A stretch of 64,000 nt of DNA from Bursaphelenchus xylophilus. Lineage: Eukaryota; Nematoda; Chromadorea; Rhabditida; Aphelenchoididae. The position numbers were made by a program, and so were the translations under genes. The notes beneath the pieces were generated by a model. The model saw only the letters and a program-made list of their open reading frames with translations. It was not told the origin of the DNA and searched no databases. This document shows, piece by piece, positions 47,107 to 57,976 of this stretch. The stretch spans positions 4,960,001 to 5,024,000 of the forward strand of contig CAJFCV020000006.1 of the NCBI GenBank assembly GCA_904066235.2, given 5' to 3'. Each line of letters begins with the position of its first letter. Position 1 is the first letter of the stretch.

Positions 47107-49322
47107 TCATAGTGCAGTGCCTTCCTCTCTCTCCAAAAGTCCATTCTGAAGGAGGAATTTGAGGCCATCGCGGAAGCCCATTTCATAATACGCGTGGAGG
47201 ACCTGGCTGGACGGTGGGAAGAGGGCTTGGGCTCCACGAACAATGTTTTGCATATTCACCTTAAATATAACCAATGTTTCCAAAAAAAATCGACCAAAAA
47301 TTCAAAATATTGTTTTCCCACCTTCATCAGCTGATTTCCGAGTGACATTCTCCACTCAAAGAGGTTACTATCAGCTGGTGCGATCAGCGCGGAGCCGCTG
47401 AACGGGCTTATTGTGATGGTGGGGACGTCCTCAAAGACCGGCAAGTTGTTCGTGTATCCACCGTCAATATATAGCTAAAACAACTTCATTTTATCACCGT
47501 ATATTACAACCCGATTCATACACTACGCATCACAAAATATCTCAAAAAAACTATGCTTACTATCCCAAAACATTTTTAAATTGTCAAAAACGGTCTCAGT
47601 TCGGAATATTCTCATTGTTCTTCAGGGTTCTACCCGAAAGTCGATCCCTTAGGAACTTCAAATAAGATCAAAGTAGTGTGTGTGTAGTTGAGTATAAAAC
47701 ATCATTGACCGCTTTGACTTTTGAATCAGGCGTTCCTCGAACTCGGGACCATCAGACTCACAGTCTAACTCCCTACCACTCTGCTATTGGATCAATCTTT
47801 CTTTTTCGCAAAAATGGCATTAAAGGTTGATTTTGTTGGCCTTATATCAACGTAAGCTTACATAACATTGCACAAAAAATACCCATATATTACATTATCT
47901 TGCTATGAAAAACTACCAAACGCCCCAAATTCCCAAAAAAAATCTCCCACTTACATTTCCATCAATTTCCGGTGGTGTCGCATAATATCCCATGGAATAC
48001 ATGGGAATGTAACAACTTGCTAGAAGGCACTGAACTAGATGAGCTCGGTCTCTAAAGTCCGAAACAATGACATTACTTCGGTCGCTTTGACGGGTTAGTG
48101 ATACGTAGAGCTTATGCCGAGGTTCTGGCAATTGATCTGGCAGAAACTTATCAATAATCTTCTGGAGTCGTTCGTTGAGGTAGAATCCGGGAGTTAAGGC
48201 ACCCAGTTTTAGGGAATTCAGTTCGTCGGCGAGGAGGTACATCTGTTTTAGGCCTGCTTCGAGGCTTTCCGGGTTGTAGCACATCAAGCAGGCGACCAGA
48301 GAGCCGGCAGAGGCCCCGGAGAAGCGAGTCACATGGCTGAGGAGGGTCTAAAATTATTTTATGATAACCAGCAAAAATGAAATTTCAAGTCGTACATTAA
48401 AAAGTGAAAATCAAATTTTTCGGGCCCTACCTTCGCATGTCGTTGGAAGCAGACCATGACTCCGAAGTGATATGTTCCAAGGAATCCACAGCCACTACAG
48501 CTCAATGCCACTTCTTTTGGGATAGTATCAGGGGTGACCGGGCCTTTCCAAGGTGCTGAGAGAGTTCGCACTTCTAAAACCACTCATTTAATACAAAGAA
48601 AAACATCAAAGAAAGAGCTTTTACTAAAAAAATATTTTTTACGAGGAAAGTACTTCTATGGGGTGTGGAATTACCGGTCGAGATATATATCAAAAAATTC
48701 GCTAAAATTTTCTTTTCTCGCGACACCATGCAAGTGTCTTTTTTGGCCGTGTTTTTACCAATTAAAAAATTTTGTTTTGTGCTAAAATAAGTTTTGAGGC
48801 CTTGAAAAGCCTTAAAATATCAAATTGGATTACAACTACACCTTAAAAGTAGTTCCAATGTAAAAAATGGGTTCTAGTGTGGCAAAAAGAATCGAACCCG
48901 TTTCCCTCGGCAGATTTTTTTCCTCGAGAAAAACATTTATTGAAAAAACTCGCTGATAGACCAAAATTAGGCAGCTAATTTATATATATTCTGAATCAGA
49001 AAATTTTTGCGAATTTTTTGATATATATCTCGACCGGTAATTCCACACCCCATAGAAGTACTTTCCTTGTTAAACAATTTTTTAATTCGTCTACTATAAC
49101 ATAAAAATCTCCCATTTATCCCCAAAAATAATTACTTTGGTCATTTCCAGCGGCCAAGCGTAGTCGCTCCGCATCATCGCAGCTCAACTCTAAGTTCAGA
49201 CTCCGAGTTTCGGCAGTCGTGGCATCCACATTCTGACTTATACTGCTCAAGTCCACGTTCACAGACACCTCGCATGGCAAGGAAACCTTGCGTTCTCCAG
49301 CTAGAATATGAGAACCAGTCAT
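47107..49322 (-). CDS. Patatin-like phospholipase / acylglycerol lipase (PNPLA family)
   Basis: Exons 49322-49136, 48573-48431, 48347-47955, 47474-47322 and 47259-47107 give 342 codons. The frame is also open to an ATG at 49352 (ten residues more); I chose MTGSHIL but cannot exclude the longer start. The patatin fold hallmarks are present. A glycine-rich oxyanion loop, SGCGFLGTYHFGV, lies near 89-101, the nucleophile elbow GASAGS near 121-126 (Ser123), and the dyad aspartate in YIDGGYTNN near 243-251 (Asp245). The TYHFGV and SGASAGS forms match the PNPLA1-5 (adiponutrin/ATGL) branch. Members hydrolyse acylglycerols or retinyl esters on lipid droplets or membranes. The protein is shorter than ATGL and lacks its long C-terminal lipid-droplet region, so it resembles the short PNPLA4 type. 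Intron 1 contains a foldback MITE. Confidence 0.88.
47723..47795 (-). pseudogene. tRNA-like relic (His-type anticodon loop)
   Basis: On the minus strand the segment reads TAGCAGAGTGGTAGG, resembling a D arm. It is followed by a 5-bp stem TTAGA/TCTGA enclosing a 7-base loop CTGTGAG with U33 and a GUG anticodon. It then shows CCCGAGTTCGAGGAA, a B-box-like string. The T stem does not pair properly and a 7-bp acceptor stem is not apparent. It is probably a decayed tRNA gene or tRNA-derived repeat inside a patatin intron. A covariance-model scan would decide. Confidence 0.4.
48640..49071. mobile_element. Foldback MITE in patatin intron 1
   Basis: About 65-bp inverted repeats bound a 432-bp element. 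The left end (from 48641) runs AGGAAAGTACTTCTATGGGG and on through GAATTACCGGTCGAGATATA; the right end (to about 49070) is its inverse with a single visible mismatch near the tip. There is no coding capacity. The interior (about 48878-48912, minus strand) contains ACGGGTTCGATTCT, a good match to the RNA polymerase III B box. It could be tRNA-derived. TA may be the target, but the flanks are AT-rich and the duplication is uncertain. Confidence 0.8.
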
Positions 49323-49352
49323 TTTGGGAGTAATAGTGGGCCAAACACACAT

Positions 49353-49730
49353 TTAAATATCATACAGAAGCACGGACAACGTCAAAAATAGAGTCAAAAA
49401 TCGAAAAAAATGTCAAAAGAAAAAACAATTTCATTTTTTTAACTAAAATACGCCTTTATTAGCAACCTGCACACCCAGACACTCTATCTTTCTACGAAGA
49501 CGACGAATTTACAAAAATAAAGAATCCGACTCGAGATACAAAGATAGGTCACAACGACAAAGACAGAGCAAACCCAGCAACTACTCCTACTGACAAGCTC
49601 CAGCCACTCTCAAAAAAACACCTCGCCCTTCGTACTTTCGGTGCTTTCCGTCAGTTCATTGTCTTTGCTCGGCTCCGACTTCTTGGTTCTTCTTTTCCTC
49701 TTTTTATTCTTTTTTGATGGGCCATTCATT
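49353..49730. other. Spacer between patatin gene and small basic gene
   Basis: The spacer contains the upstream side of the patatin gene and, on the minus strand at 49440-49740, a Lys/Arg/Ser-coding stretch (KKNKKRKRRTKKSEPSKDNE) open in another frame from the last exon I assign to the neighbouring gene. It could be that gene's 3' UTR or an alternative C-terminus. Confidence 0.35.
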
Positions 49731-51189
49731 CTACTCATCCTCGGTTTCAAGACGAATTCTCAATTGGAACGCTAAAATACTAATCTATTACTAAAATTTT
49801 TTCAGCTTTAAATCTCAAAAAACCAGAAATCTGCATACAAAGCACAACCCACTGAAAAAATGAAGATTGAGAGGTCACAGCAAAGACGAGGAAGGCGAAT
49901 TCATCACATACAAGAAGGAAATCAACCGGTTAGTGGGAAAGCATAGCAAATAAAATGAAAAAAAATATGTTTAGAAATTTCATAAATTTTTGAGTAATAA
50001 CTTAGAGTTTGAAAGGCTAAGCATTCAAAAAAAAATCGCAGGATAGCAAAAACATGATTTCACATTCGAAATCTAGCAATAGGTATATACTATTCAAGCA
50101 TTTACGGCACATGAATCACTTCTTATCTAAACACACAAAGCAAAAGGTTAGAAACTTACCATAGCAACTATCGGAACTTGTAACTCGTCTCTTCGGGAAA
50201 CAATCGACGGCAACCGGGGTCCGAAGAGATAATGAGATCGGGGTGATAAACCGTAAGCTAAAACAATGTAAATTTTAGGTAAAATGTAAATAAAATTATA
50301 AGGAAAATATATGATAAGCTTTACCAGTAATTTAAGGCGCTTATTTGACGTGTTTGACATAAAAATAGGAAATATGTGGAAGCCATAAAAGTGATTTCCG
50401 AACAAAAAGGTGAAGGCCGGAAATGAAGAAAACACTCGCTTTTCGCGACCCAAAGTATTTTTTTTTGAGAAGGGAAGGACGAGAGAATGACCATTCCCGA
50501 GAGGAATTCAATAAACAGATTGTTTTTCGATTACAATTTGATATCTGTTAACTACTATAATATTCGGGATAAATCAGATGTTTTTATAGGAAAAACCCAA
50601 AAAGCATAAGATTTATTTAAGCCCACTATCTTCAAGCTAAGAATCGTTTCTAGAAAAATCTTTAGCATTTCCGAGATAAAATATGAAGAACATTAAGTTT
50701 TTGATGTCCAGATGTCAGTTTGATAAAAAAAAAATAAGAAGAAGAGGAACCAAATTGGTGTGAAACTTTTATAAGCAGCAGGAGACCTCTTCCTCCTCAA
50801 AAACAGGATGAGAACTGGAGAGCAAATACTATAAGCAATTTAGTCTTCAGCCTGCCTAAAATCAGGTCCAAACCCAAAAAACGTTTAACAATTGAAATAC
50901 GGAGACAAAGGTCTTTCATGTGTGGTCAAAGCAAGACAGACCTCAAATTCTCAAATTACAGACGTCGATTATCTAAAATCAAACAAAAAACAATTGTAAA
51001 CACTGACCTCTTTCGGAGTACCTTTCTGGAGATCTCGGTTTCGTTTGTGCAAATCCGTTTTACAGCTTGAACCGGCTTGGCGAGAGCTTTGGCAACCTGA
51101 ATCGACGCAATCTTCTTCTTCCAAGCGACTCGTTTCCGATTCTTCGAGATTTTCCGTTCCGAATCCGCCGATGTATCCGTATCCTCCAT
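49731..51189 (-). CDS. Small basic protein of unknown function, about 106 aa
   Basis: Exons 51189-51008, 50257-50160 and 49771-49731 join in frame to 106 codons. The start MEDTDTSADSERK opens an acidic then strongly basic N-terminus (SKNRKRVAWKKKIASIQVAK), and the second exon reads SLRFITPISLSLRTPVAVDC. I recognise no family. The high Lys/Arg content suggests a nuclear or nucleic-acid-binding protein, which is only a guess. The last exon is uncertain: a stronger TTTTTTCAG acceptor about 80 bases upstream (near 49855) would give a different short end (YVGCALYADFWFFEI). The first donor (AG|GTCAGT) is weak but acceptable. Confidence 0.4.
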
Positions 51190-52167
51190 AAATCTGCTGG
51201 CTAGAAAGCCAGAGTTAGTATGTGGAATGGAGAAAATAAACCAAAACAATAGAATCGAATGCAGTTATGGTAATTTAGTCAGTTCCACATGCGAATCCTC
51301 TTCTTTTCTCTCGTTTGTTCACAAAAAAAGGAAAATTCGATTTGCGAGCTGCGCCCGAGGAAGAGGCAGGTAGAGTGTGACATTTTATACGACAGGTTTG
51401 ATAATATGACAATGTGGGGAAAACTGTCTGAATTAGTGGATAACAGAATAAAAATTGTGATCTTGTGCCTACATAAAACAACAGTTAACACTAGGATAAC
51501 GGTGCAGCCGATAATGATTTCACCTTATTTACAATATGATAAAAAATCTTAAAACTGCGGTCAGTGAGAGCCTGTATGTAATCGCATCCACCGAAAAACG
51601 TTAATTTGAGAAAGACAACTTTCCTTATCTCAGGTTTTCTCCACTTTCTCCATTATGACAGCCCGACGTTGATAAGATGAAATAAAGTTTCAAACCACAC
51701 CTAACGATAAGCCTCGGACAAAGGATCCTCGTGTTCTACACATTAGTTCGAACTTTTCCGGACAAACTTGCAGAATTCCTGGACAAACGATTGAAATAAA
51801 TAAAAGGAAATAACTGATAAAGGTCGACTTTTATACTTCAAAAAGTATTAATTGTACAGAGTGGTCCAAAATGTACAAAAATTTATTATCGTTTGTTATT
51901 GTGGGCTCTATTGTTACAAAACACCCACATAATTGATTCTCTGACATCGTTTCTACTTTTTTCCATTCAATTGCCGTATTTTTCTATATAAACATCTGGA
52001 TGTTTATTTTGAGACTTTCTGAAAAAAATGTATTTTTGGTGATTGAAAATATAGTCTAATAAAGAGAGTCAACGCAATCTTGTTTCTAGGATCGTTGAGC
52101 AGTTCATTTGCGTAGCAACTCGATTTCATGGCTGGCTTCCGGTCACCTTTTTCACATTGTTTTAGGG

Positions 52168-52203
52168 TAACAGCCATTGATAATCGATTATCAATGGCTG
52201 TTA
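52168..52203. repeat. Perfect 36-bp palindrome
   Basis: The sequence TAACAGCCATTGATAATC is followed immediately by its exact reverse complement, with no spacer and no mismatch. The centre is AATCGATT. It could extrude as a cruciform or bind a dimeric factor; the ATTGATAATCGAT core resembles homeodomain/Cut-type sites, which is only suggestive. No flanking repeat marks it as a transposon end. Confidence 0.9.
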
Positions 52204-52392
52204 TTAATTCTATTATTAAAACATTCAGCTGTACCGCAAAAAACATGACTGTATTTCTTTGGAACTTGTATATGGACAGGATAGATTACGCATTCATAAT
52301 CTGCAGTTTGCATCACGATTTGTACAGTTGTAATTTGACATCGTTCTCATGAATGTTTTGTGTTTCATTTTTTGATTCTATAATTTTTTCAG

Positions 52393-52487
52393 ATGTAGCT
52401 TGGGACTTCAAATCTTTAACCACCTACAAAAATGCCTTCATTCCTCCGTCCGATCCGACGTCGAATACGACGTTGTATGTTTATTCG
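52393..52487 (+). other. Possible orphan exon
   Basis: A strong acceptor (ATAATTTTTTCAG) precedes and a consensus donor (TTCG|GTAAGT) follows 95 bp that are richer in GC than the surroundings. Two frames are fully open: one reads DVAWDFKSLTTYKNAFIPPS, the other CSLGLQIFNHLQKC. In the third frame an internal ATG opens MPSFLRPIRRRIRRCMFI and leaves two bases, which would join in frame to ferroportin exon 58740. It might be an alternative ferroportin first exon or part of an unrecognised gene. Confidence 0.25.
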
Positions 52488-55006
52488 GTAAGTCGGATCT
52501 TTTCAAAAATATGGCCGATTGATTGGGCCAATCAAAGGGCAACTTTTGTTTTCCAATCTCCACTGCACGGTTAAAAGCGACTAAACAAACATTCGAAGTC
52601 AGGTTAAATGCAGGGCATTGCCTGCAAAAAATTACAATTTGGGGTGGAATTTTTTGGTAAAAACATTATTTACAAAAATGAAAAAAAATGGCGTCTGCAT
52701 TCCTTTGCAAAAACAAAAAAATATTAAACTGGCTCTACCGCTTTGTTGTTGCTCCTGTGAAGGTCGTGTTTTTTTGGGAATTTTGTATTTTTTGGAATTT
52801 TTCCACTCTTCCTATAGCTTGGCAATCTCAGAAAATTTCGCCAAGAAGGGTTGAAGCTTCAAAGGGGACTCCTGAAATATCACCAAGGAAAAATTTGTGT
52901 TTTTCGGGCGTCTTCTTGGCTCATTCTTTTTTCCCCGTTTTCCCTTCGCCCAAACAAAATTGTTTTTCACGCGCTTTTTTTATTCCAAAACCTCGAAATT
53001 CGGAGAGTTTTGGATTAAAGATTTCATAAAATTTTATGTTCTGTGGTTTTTACTTTACCATCGTTTGGTTTTTTTGTAGTCATCTTACGTAATCAAGTGC
53101 TATATCGAAGACAAATTGACAAGATGCGTAGAAATTGTAGATTAAGATTTAAATAGCAGTATTATGACTTAAGGGCATTCGTTTTTGTATTTTCAAGGAA
53201 TAAACACCAGCGAAATGACTGTAATTGTTAGGTATAAGGAATTTTATGCAATTCAGAGTAAAAATTAAAGCGTATGAGTGGTAAATCAAAGCTGTAATTT
53301 CAATTCCAATTCCTCGTTTAAACTTTTTGTGTATTCTTCGACCTTTTATGGTATTTTCAGTCCAAATTTGGGGTAAACATAAAGAGGATTATGATATTTC
53401 GACAAGGTTGGCGCGTAATTCGAAAAAAGTTTTAAGCCGTAATTTGGATCCCGTTTGCCATTAAGCACAGCAACGCTCATTGAATTGCTTGTTATTTTTA
53501 CCATCTGCTACACTTTTCTTGCCTTTTTTATCCATAAAAGGGCAAAATTTCGTAACTTCCACCTGCCTGTGTTAAGGAGTCGAAACTATAATCTTTATTC
53601 CTACACATTTTAATTTTACACTCAATCCCATTTCGTATTTGTCTCCAGATGTAATAGACCCCAATGGAACTTCACTTTAATTCATTTCTTATATTGCACG
53701 TTGCTTTTACCCAAAAAATGCAGCTAATTTCATGTTTGAAAACATTTTCTTGGCCTAAACGCACATTAAACAAGTAAATGTTTCAAAAATCATCCATCTG
53801 GAAGTTATGTTTTACGTGAAAGAAAAGAGCAAAAGGTTATATGTGGTTTGACCTGTACATTGCAAGACTTGTTCAGAAAAAACATCAAAATGTAATGCTT
53901 ATGATTAATGATGGGTTAAAGAATGAATTAAGTGGTAGTTCAAGGTTTAATCCGCCGATTTTGAGCAAGTTCCTCCAAATCATTCTCCACTTTATTTGCT
54001 CTTCAGCGTAAACATTGAATGTCTGGTTAATTTTGCAAAGTGGAACTAAACTCTTCAAGGATGACAGTACCGCCAATAACTCTCTTTTTTTGGCTCTAAA
54101 CAACGTAATCTCCACTTTTCATACTTTTCAACAAAACACTTTCGATTTCTCAAAAATTTCCTGTGTTTATCAGCTCCCGACTCGCTCTTATCTTAGTCCA
54201 ATTACTAAATTTTCCCTGTTGATAAACCTGCAGAATGTCTCTTACTTTGGCTCCAAGCAGATCAAAGATCTCGGCATCATCCAATTTGAATTCACCTGAT
54301 TTGCAATTTGATTATTTTATTGCAAAATCCCACGTTTATTCGTTAAACCTTGGTCATTTTGGATGATCCCGGGATTACGCTTGGAGCTGCAAATATTATT
54401 TTAGGGTTATGAAAAACGTGTTATTTGCGACGATGATGACGGTGTTTGTTATGGGTATTTTGGGGATTATAGGGTGCTAAAAGGAAAGGCTTCTGTTTGT
54501 CTGGAAACAAAAACATTTTTGAGACAAAACAAAGTATGGAAAAAATATTCGGAATTTATGAGGAAAAACAAACTTGTCATTTCAGCCATCCAACTCTCTG
54601 AATTTCCGTTATTTCTTTGGAATATTGAATTTTCTCCTCTTTATTTCGACAAGTACACCCTCTCAGACGAACCGCACCCTGATAACCACTACATCCCTCC
54701 TTTTTCAACCTTCTAACTTGATCTCCAACCCTTCTCCATCATTCCCAAAGCTCTCTGATAAAACTTAATCCATACATGCTCGATACGTATTGAAACGACT
54801 AAATTGCGTGAATTCTCCCTGTTTTAATGCAATATTAAGCTGGATCGCTTGGAAAGCGGTTTCTGGAGTTTTCAACATTCCCAGCACAGTGTGAAGTCCC
54901 GTTCAATTTGTCACTTTAAACCGGGCCCTCGGGGCAGAATGGACTGATAACGCCAAAAATAAAACCCAAAAGAGAATTTCGCAAAAGATCTTTTTGTATT
55001 CCGCAG

Positions 55007-55061
55007 ACGTCGCTGATTGCAGGCCGGCGGACTGAAAGTGCTGTACAGGTTGTGGAAAGAG
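55007..55061 (+). other. Possible orphan exon
   Basis: TTCCGCAG and, 16 bases later, ATTGCAG are possible acceptors, and the segment ends at a consensus donor (AGAG|GTAAGT). From the first acceptor one frame reads TSLIAGRRTESAVQVVER, in phase with one reading of 52393-52487. From the second acceptor another reads GGLKVLYRLWKE. No family is recognised. Confidence 0.2.
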
Positions 55062-57976
55062 GTAAGTCAACGGGAAATTGGGATTTTTAACGCCGTTATT
55101 CGTTGAAATTATTTCTCAAAAATGCCGTATGCGCTTAGATATCTTATACCTTTATTGACAGCCAATTTTATAAAAAATTGATTGTAAAATGGGGTCTGGA
55201 AGCTGTAAAAGTCAATGGAGTTATACACCTGTCAATTTAATAGCAAAAAATGGACCGAAATACGTGTAAAAGGTGGTTTTCTTTTGGTTGACGGTCTTTA
55301 TTTTGAGATAATCGCACTTATCATTCTTTTATAAGCATTTTAGTTAGGTACGTAGATGTTTTGTCCTGGCTGACAGTTAGGTCTGGACCCCAAGAACAAT
55401 GATTTTGCTAAGAAACAAGTATGGTGTTCAAAGGAAAAATGAGGGGAAATGTTTTGTATATGCACCAAATAACGTTGAAATTATAAAACTAATATAATAT
55501 AGCAGCCTTTCATAGTATGCAAAAATTAATTGAGATTTTTGCGAGCACCTATTAGCTATTGTTATTCTGGAGTACACCTGCGGGTCAGGCAAGCTTCTTT
55601 TTTGACCCGGCCCGTTCCGAAAAGCCAGGTCTACTAATTGTAAGCCCCATTTTGAGGTCTTTCTTGTAAACAGTCTTATAGAAAAGTCGCGAATTTTCTT
55701 ACTAGCGACCCCATTTCTTCCAAACCTGTTCCATAAATCCACGTATTCTGTCCTTCCTATGACCCCATATTTATTACAACCCCACACCCAAAGAGTTCAA
55801 AACCGTCTCTGATTAACCGCTTTCTCGTTTTTTCTACAATAACCACTTTCCCTTTTGTTTTTCTCAACTAATCAAGGAACACGCCGACGTGTCATTGCGC
55901 AAAAACGTCGCGGAAAGACAACTTTCTGGAAGCGTCGTCAGCGAGGAATGTTTTCGCAGACAATCGAATGTCGCCTGAGGCGAGTCGCTTCGGACTTTTT
56001 TGTCGACAAAAAAGGCGGATTTTTTAGCGCGGTCTTTGGGATTTCGGTAAAAAATTTGATTCTCAAGGGTTCCAGAAGGGAGGAAGTTGAAACCGCGGCT
56101 TGATTCGGAGTTCAACCTGCTGATTTTTCAGCGAAAGGTCAGGCCTGAACAAGGCATGTTTTGCCTCAGAAATCGCCTTGAATAAATCGATAATGCTTCC
56201 AAAGCAAAATATTTCTATTTTCGAATGAAATTACTCGTATTTTACAAAAAGAAATTTCCCGTTTTCACATTATTTATAACTAAAACGACTGCTGCCTTTT
56301 TAATAACCAAGGAGACCCCCTTCCCTCAAAAAATCCCTTCTAACTCGTGCTCTTTCCTCCAAAACCCTTTGAAAACCATTCCAGAAACCCCAAAAATCGC
56401 GGAATTACGTGAGAATTCGTAAAATTTTGCCACTCGCCTACACTTTCCCCAATCCCCCGATCTGTTCTCCGTTTCTTTCGTCCGTTCTAATCTCTGCTCG
56501 AAAAAGAAGTCTGTTTCTTTTTGGGGGCAAAAGGTGGAGATTAGGTCAGGGATTTTGGAACGAGAAGGCTTTCGGTTCGGAAATGAGTTTATAATTTTTA
56601 AAGGGATGATTTTTGAACTTTTTGAAGACGTTATTAGGAATGTTTTTAGTTAGAAATAGTTTCGTGAGCATCTTAAGAAAACATGATGAGAATTGTAAGC
56701 AAAAAAATCAGTTTTTATTACAATTTTAGCGATTTTTGGGGCTACAAAAGAAATTGTTATGTTTCAGTTAGTCCTAGTTTGTTCATAGAGTTTAGCATTA
56801 AGGTGGCTTTAGAATAACTATCCTTTCAGAAAAGATAAAGGCATTTTTCAAACACTTTCATCTCAAATTTCACTTAAATCTCCCTTGTTTTTCCTATATA
56901 CCCATATAACTCGCCCTCAAGGCTAATTGAATGCCACAAATCTCCGCGTTTACAAAATCTCTCCCATTTTTCCCTTCTTCTTATGGATTTCTCCCGTTTT
57001 TTCCTTTGGAATTGGCGTTCGGTTGACTAATTTCAATAAACCCTTCTTATTTCTCTCTCTTTTTCAGATTCCAAAACATCTTCTTGCATAATTCGGACGT
57101 TAAACGTCTTTTCATCCTCTATTCATAATAGGAATCTAGAAAACTCGTTAAAACTTCCATATCTGCTGAGATTAAATTGTCTTTCTAGTAGGGTAATTTT
57201 TGAAGGTCTTGTGGTAAAATTGTGAGAGTTGTCATTGTACTTAAAGAATTTTCCGGTAGTCTAACAGCCTCATATTGTATTCAAAATTTAACTCTTCTGC
57301 CATAGTCATCAAGAAATTCTCCCGGCTAATTTTATTTAAATCACCATTAATCCGACTTTTACTAAATACAATATCTTGCCTAAAATAGCTCTTGGCAACT
57401 CTGAATACGCATTATTATTCACGTCAAGGTCTTGTATTTGATATCAAAAATACTTTTATTTTTTCTCCCTTACGTTTTTCTCTTTCCTTTACAAATTCTG
57501 GCCACCCTCTTTTGGCCCTCCATTTCTGCTCGAACTGTGCCGAAAAGTCGGCAGTAGTGTAATTTCAAGGTGTGTTTTGGAGTTTTCTACTTGATTCACA
57601 GCTTCTGGAGATTTAAAAATGTAAGTGATATATGAAGATGTTTGCGAGGAGCTAAGTATTAAATTTGAGGGAAAAATGAGAAAATAGTGGGCACTTGGCA
57701 GAAATAAAAAATTGTCGAAAATTTTCACAACAAGAGGTATTTAAAATGTATCTAGAAAATTTCCATAAAGAATTAGTAAAGTAGATTACCCCATAATCTA
57801 TCGATGGAAAAGCGAAAATCAGAAATTGTTTTAAACGTGAGTTTTGGCGGGTCTACACCCCCTTGAGGTCCACTATTCTCCCTCTCCTACACGTATTATT
57901 TTGTACATTGCACGTTTTGTGTTGTAAACACATCTAAACCGGATGTGTATATATATTAAGCGGTCAGTGAAAGAAG

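Larger units (their letters stand above)
51190..57976. other. Gene-poor stretch upstream of ferroportin
   Basis: Nearly 6.8 kb without a gene I can support. It holds a 36-bp palindrome (52168-52203) and two exon-like islands (52393-52487 and 55007-55061). A relatively GC-rich island lies at 55870-56100, with open frames on both strands but no homology. At about 57570-57620 a segment ends at a good donor (AAAAAT|GTAAGT) but lacks a good acceptor. Some of it may be distal regulatory DNA or alternative 5' exons of ferroportin. Confidence 0.4.
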
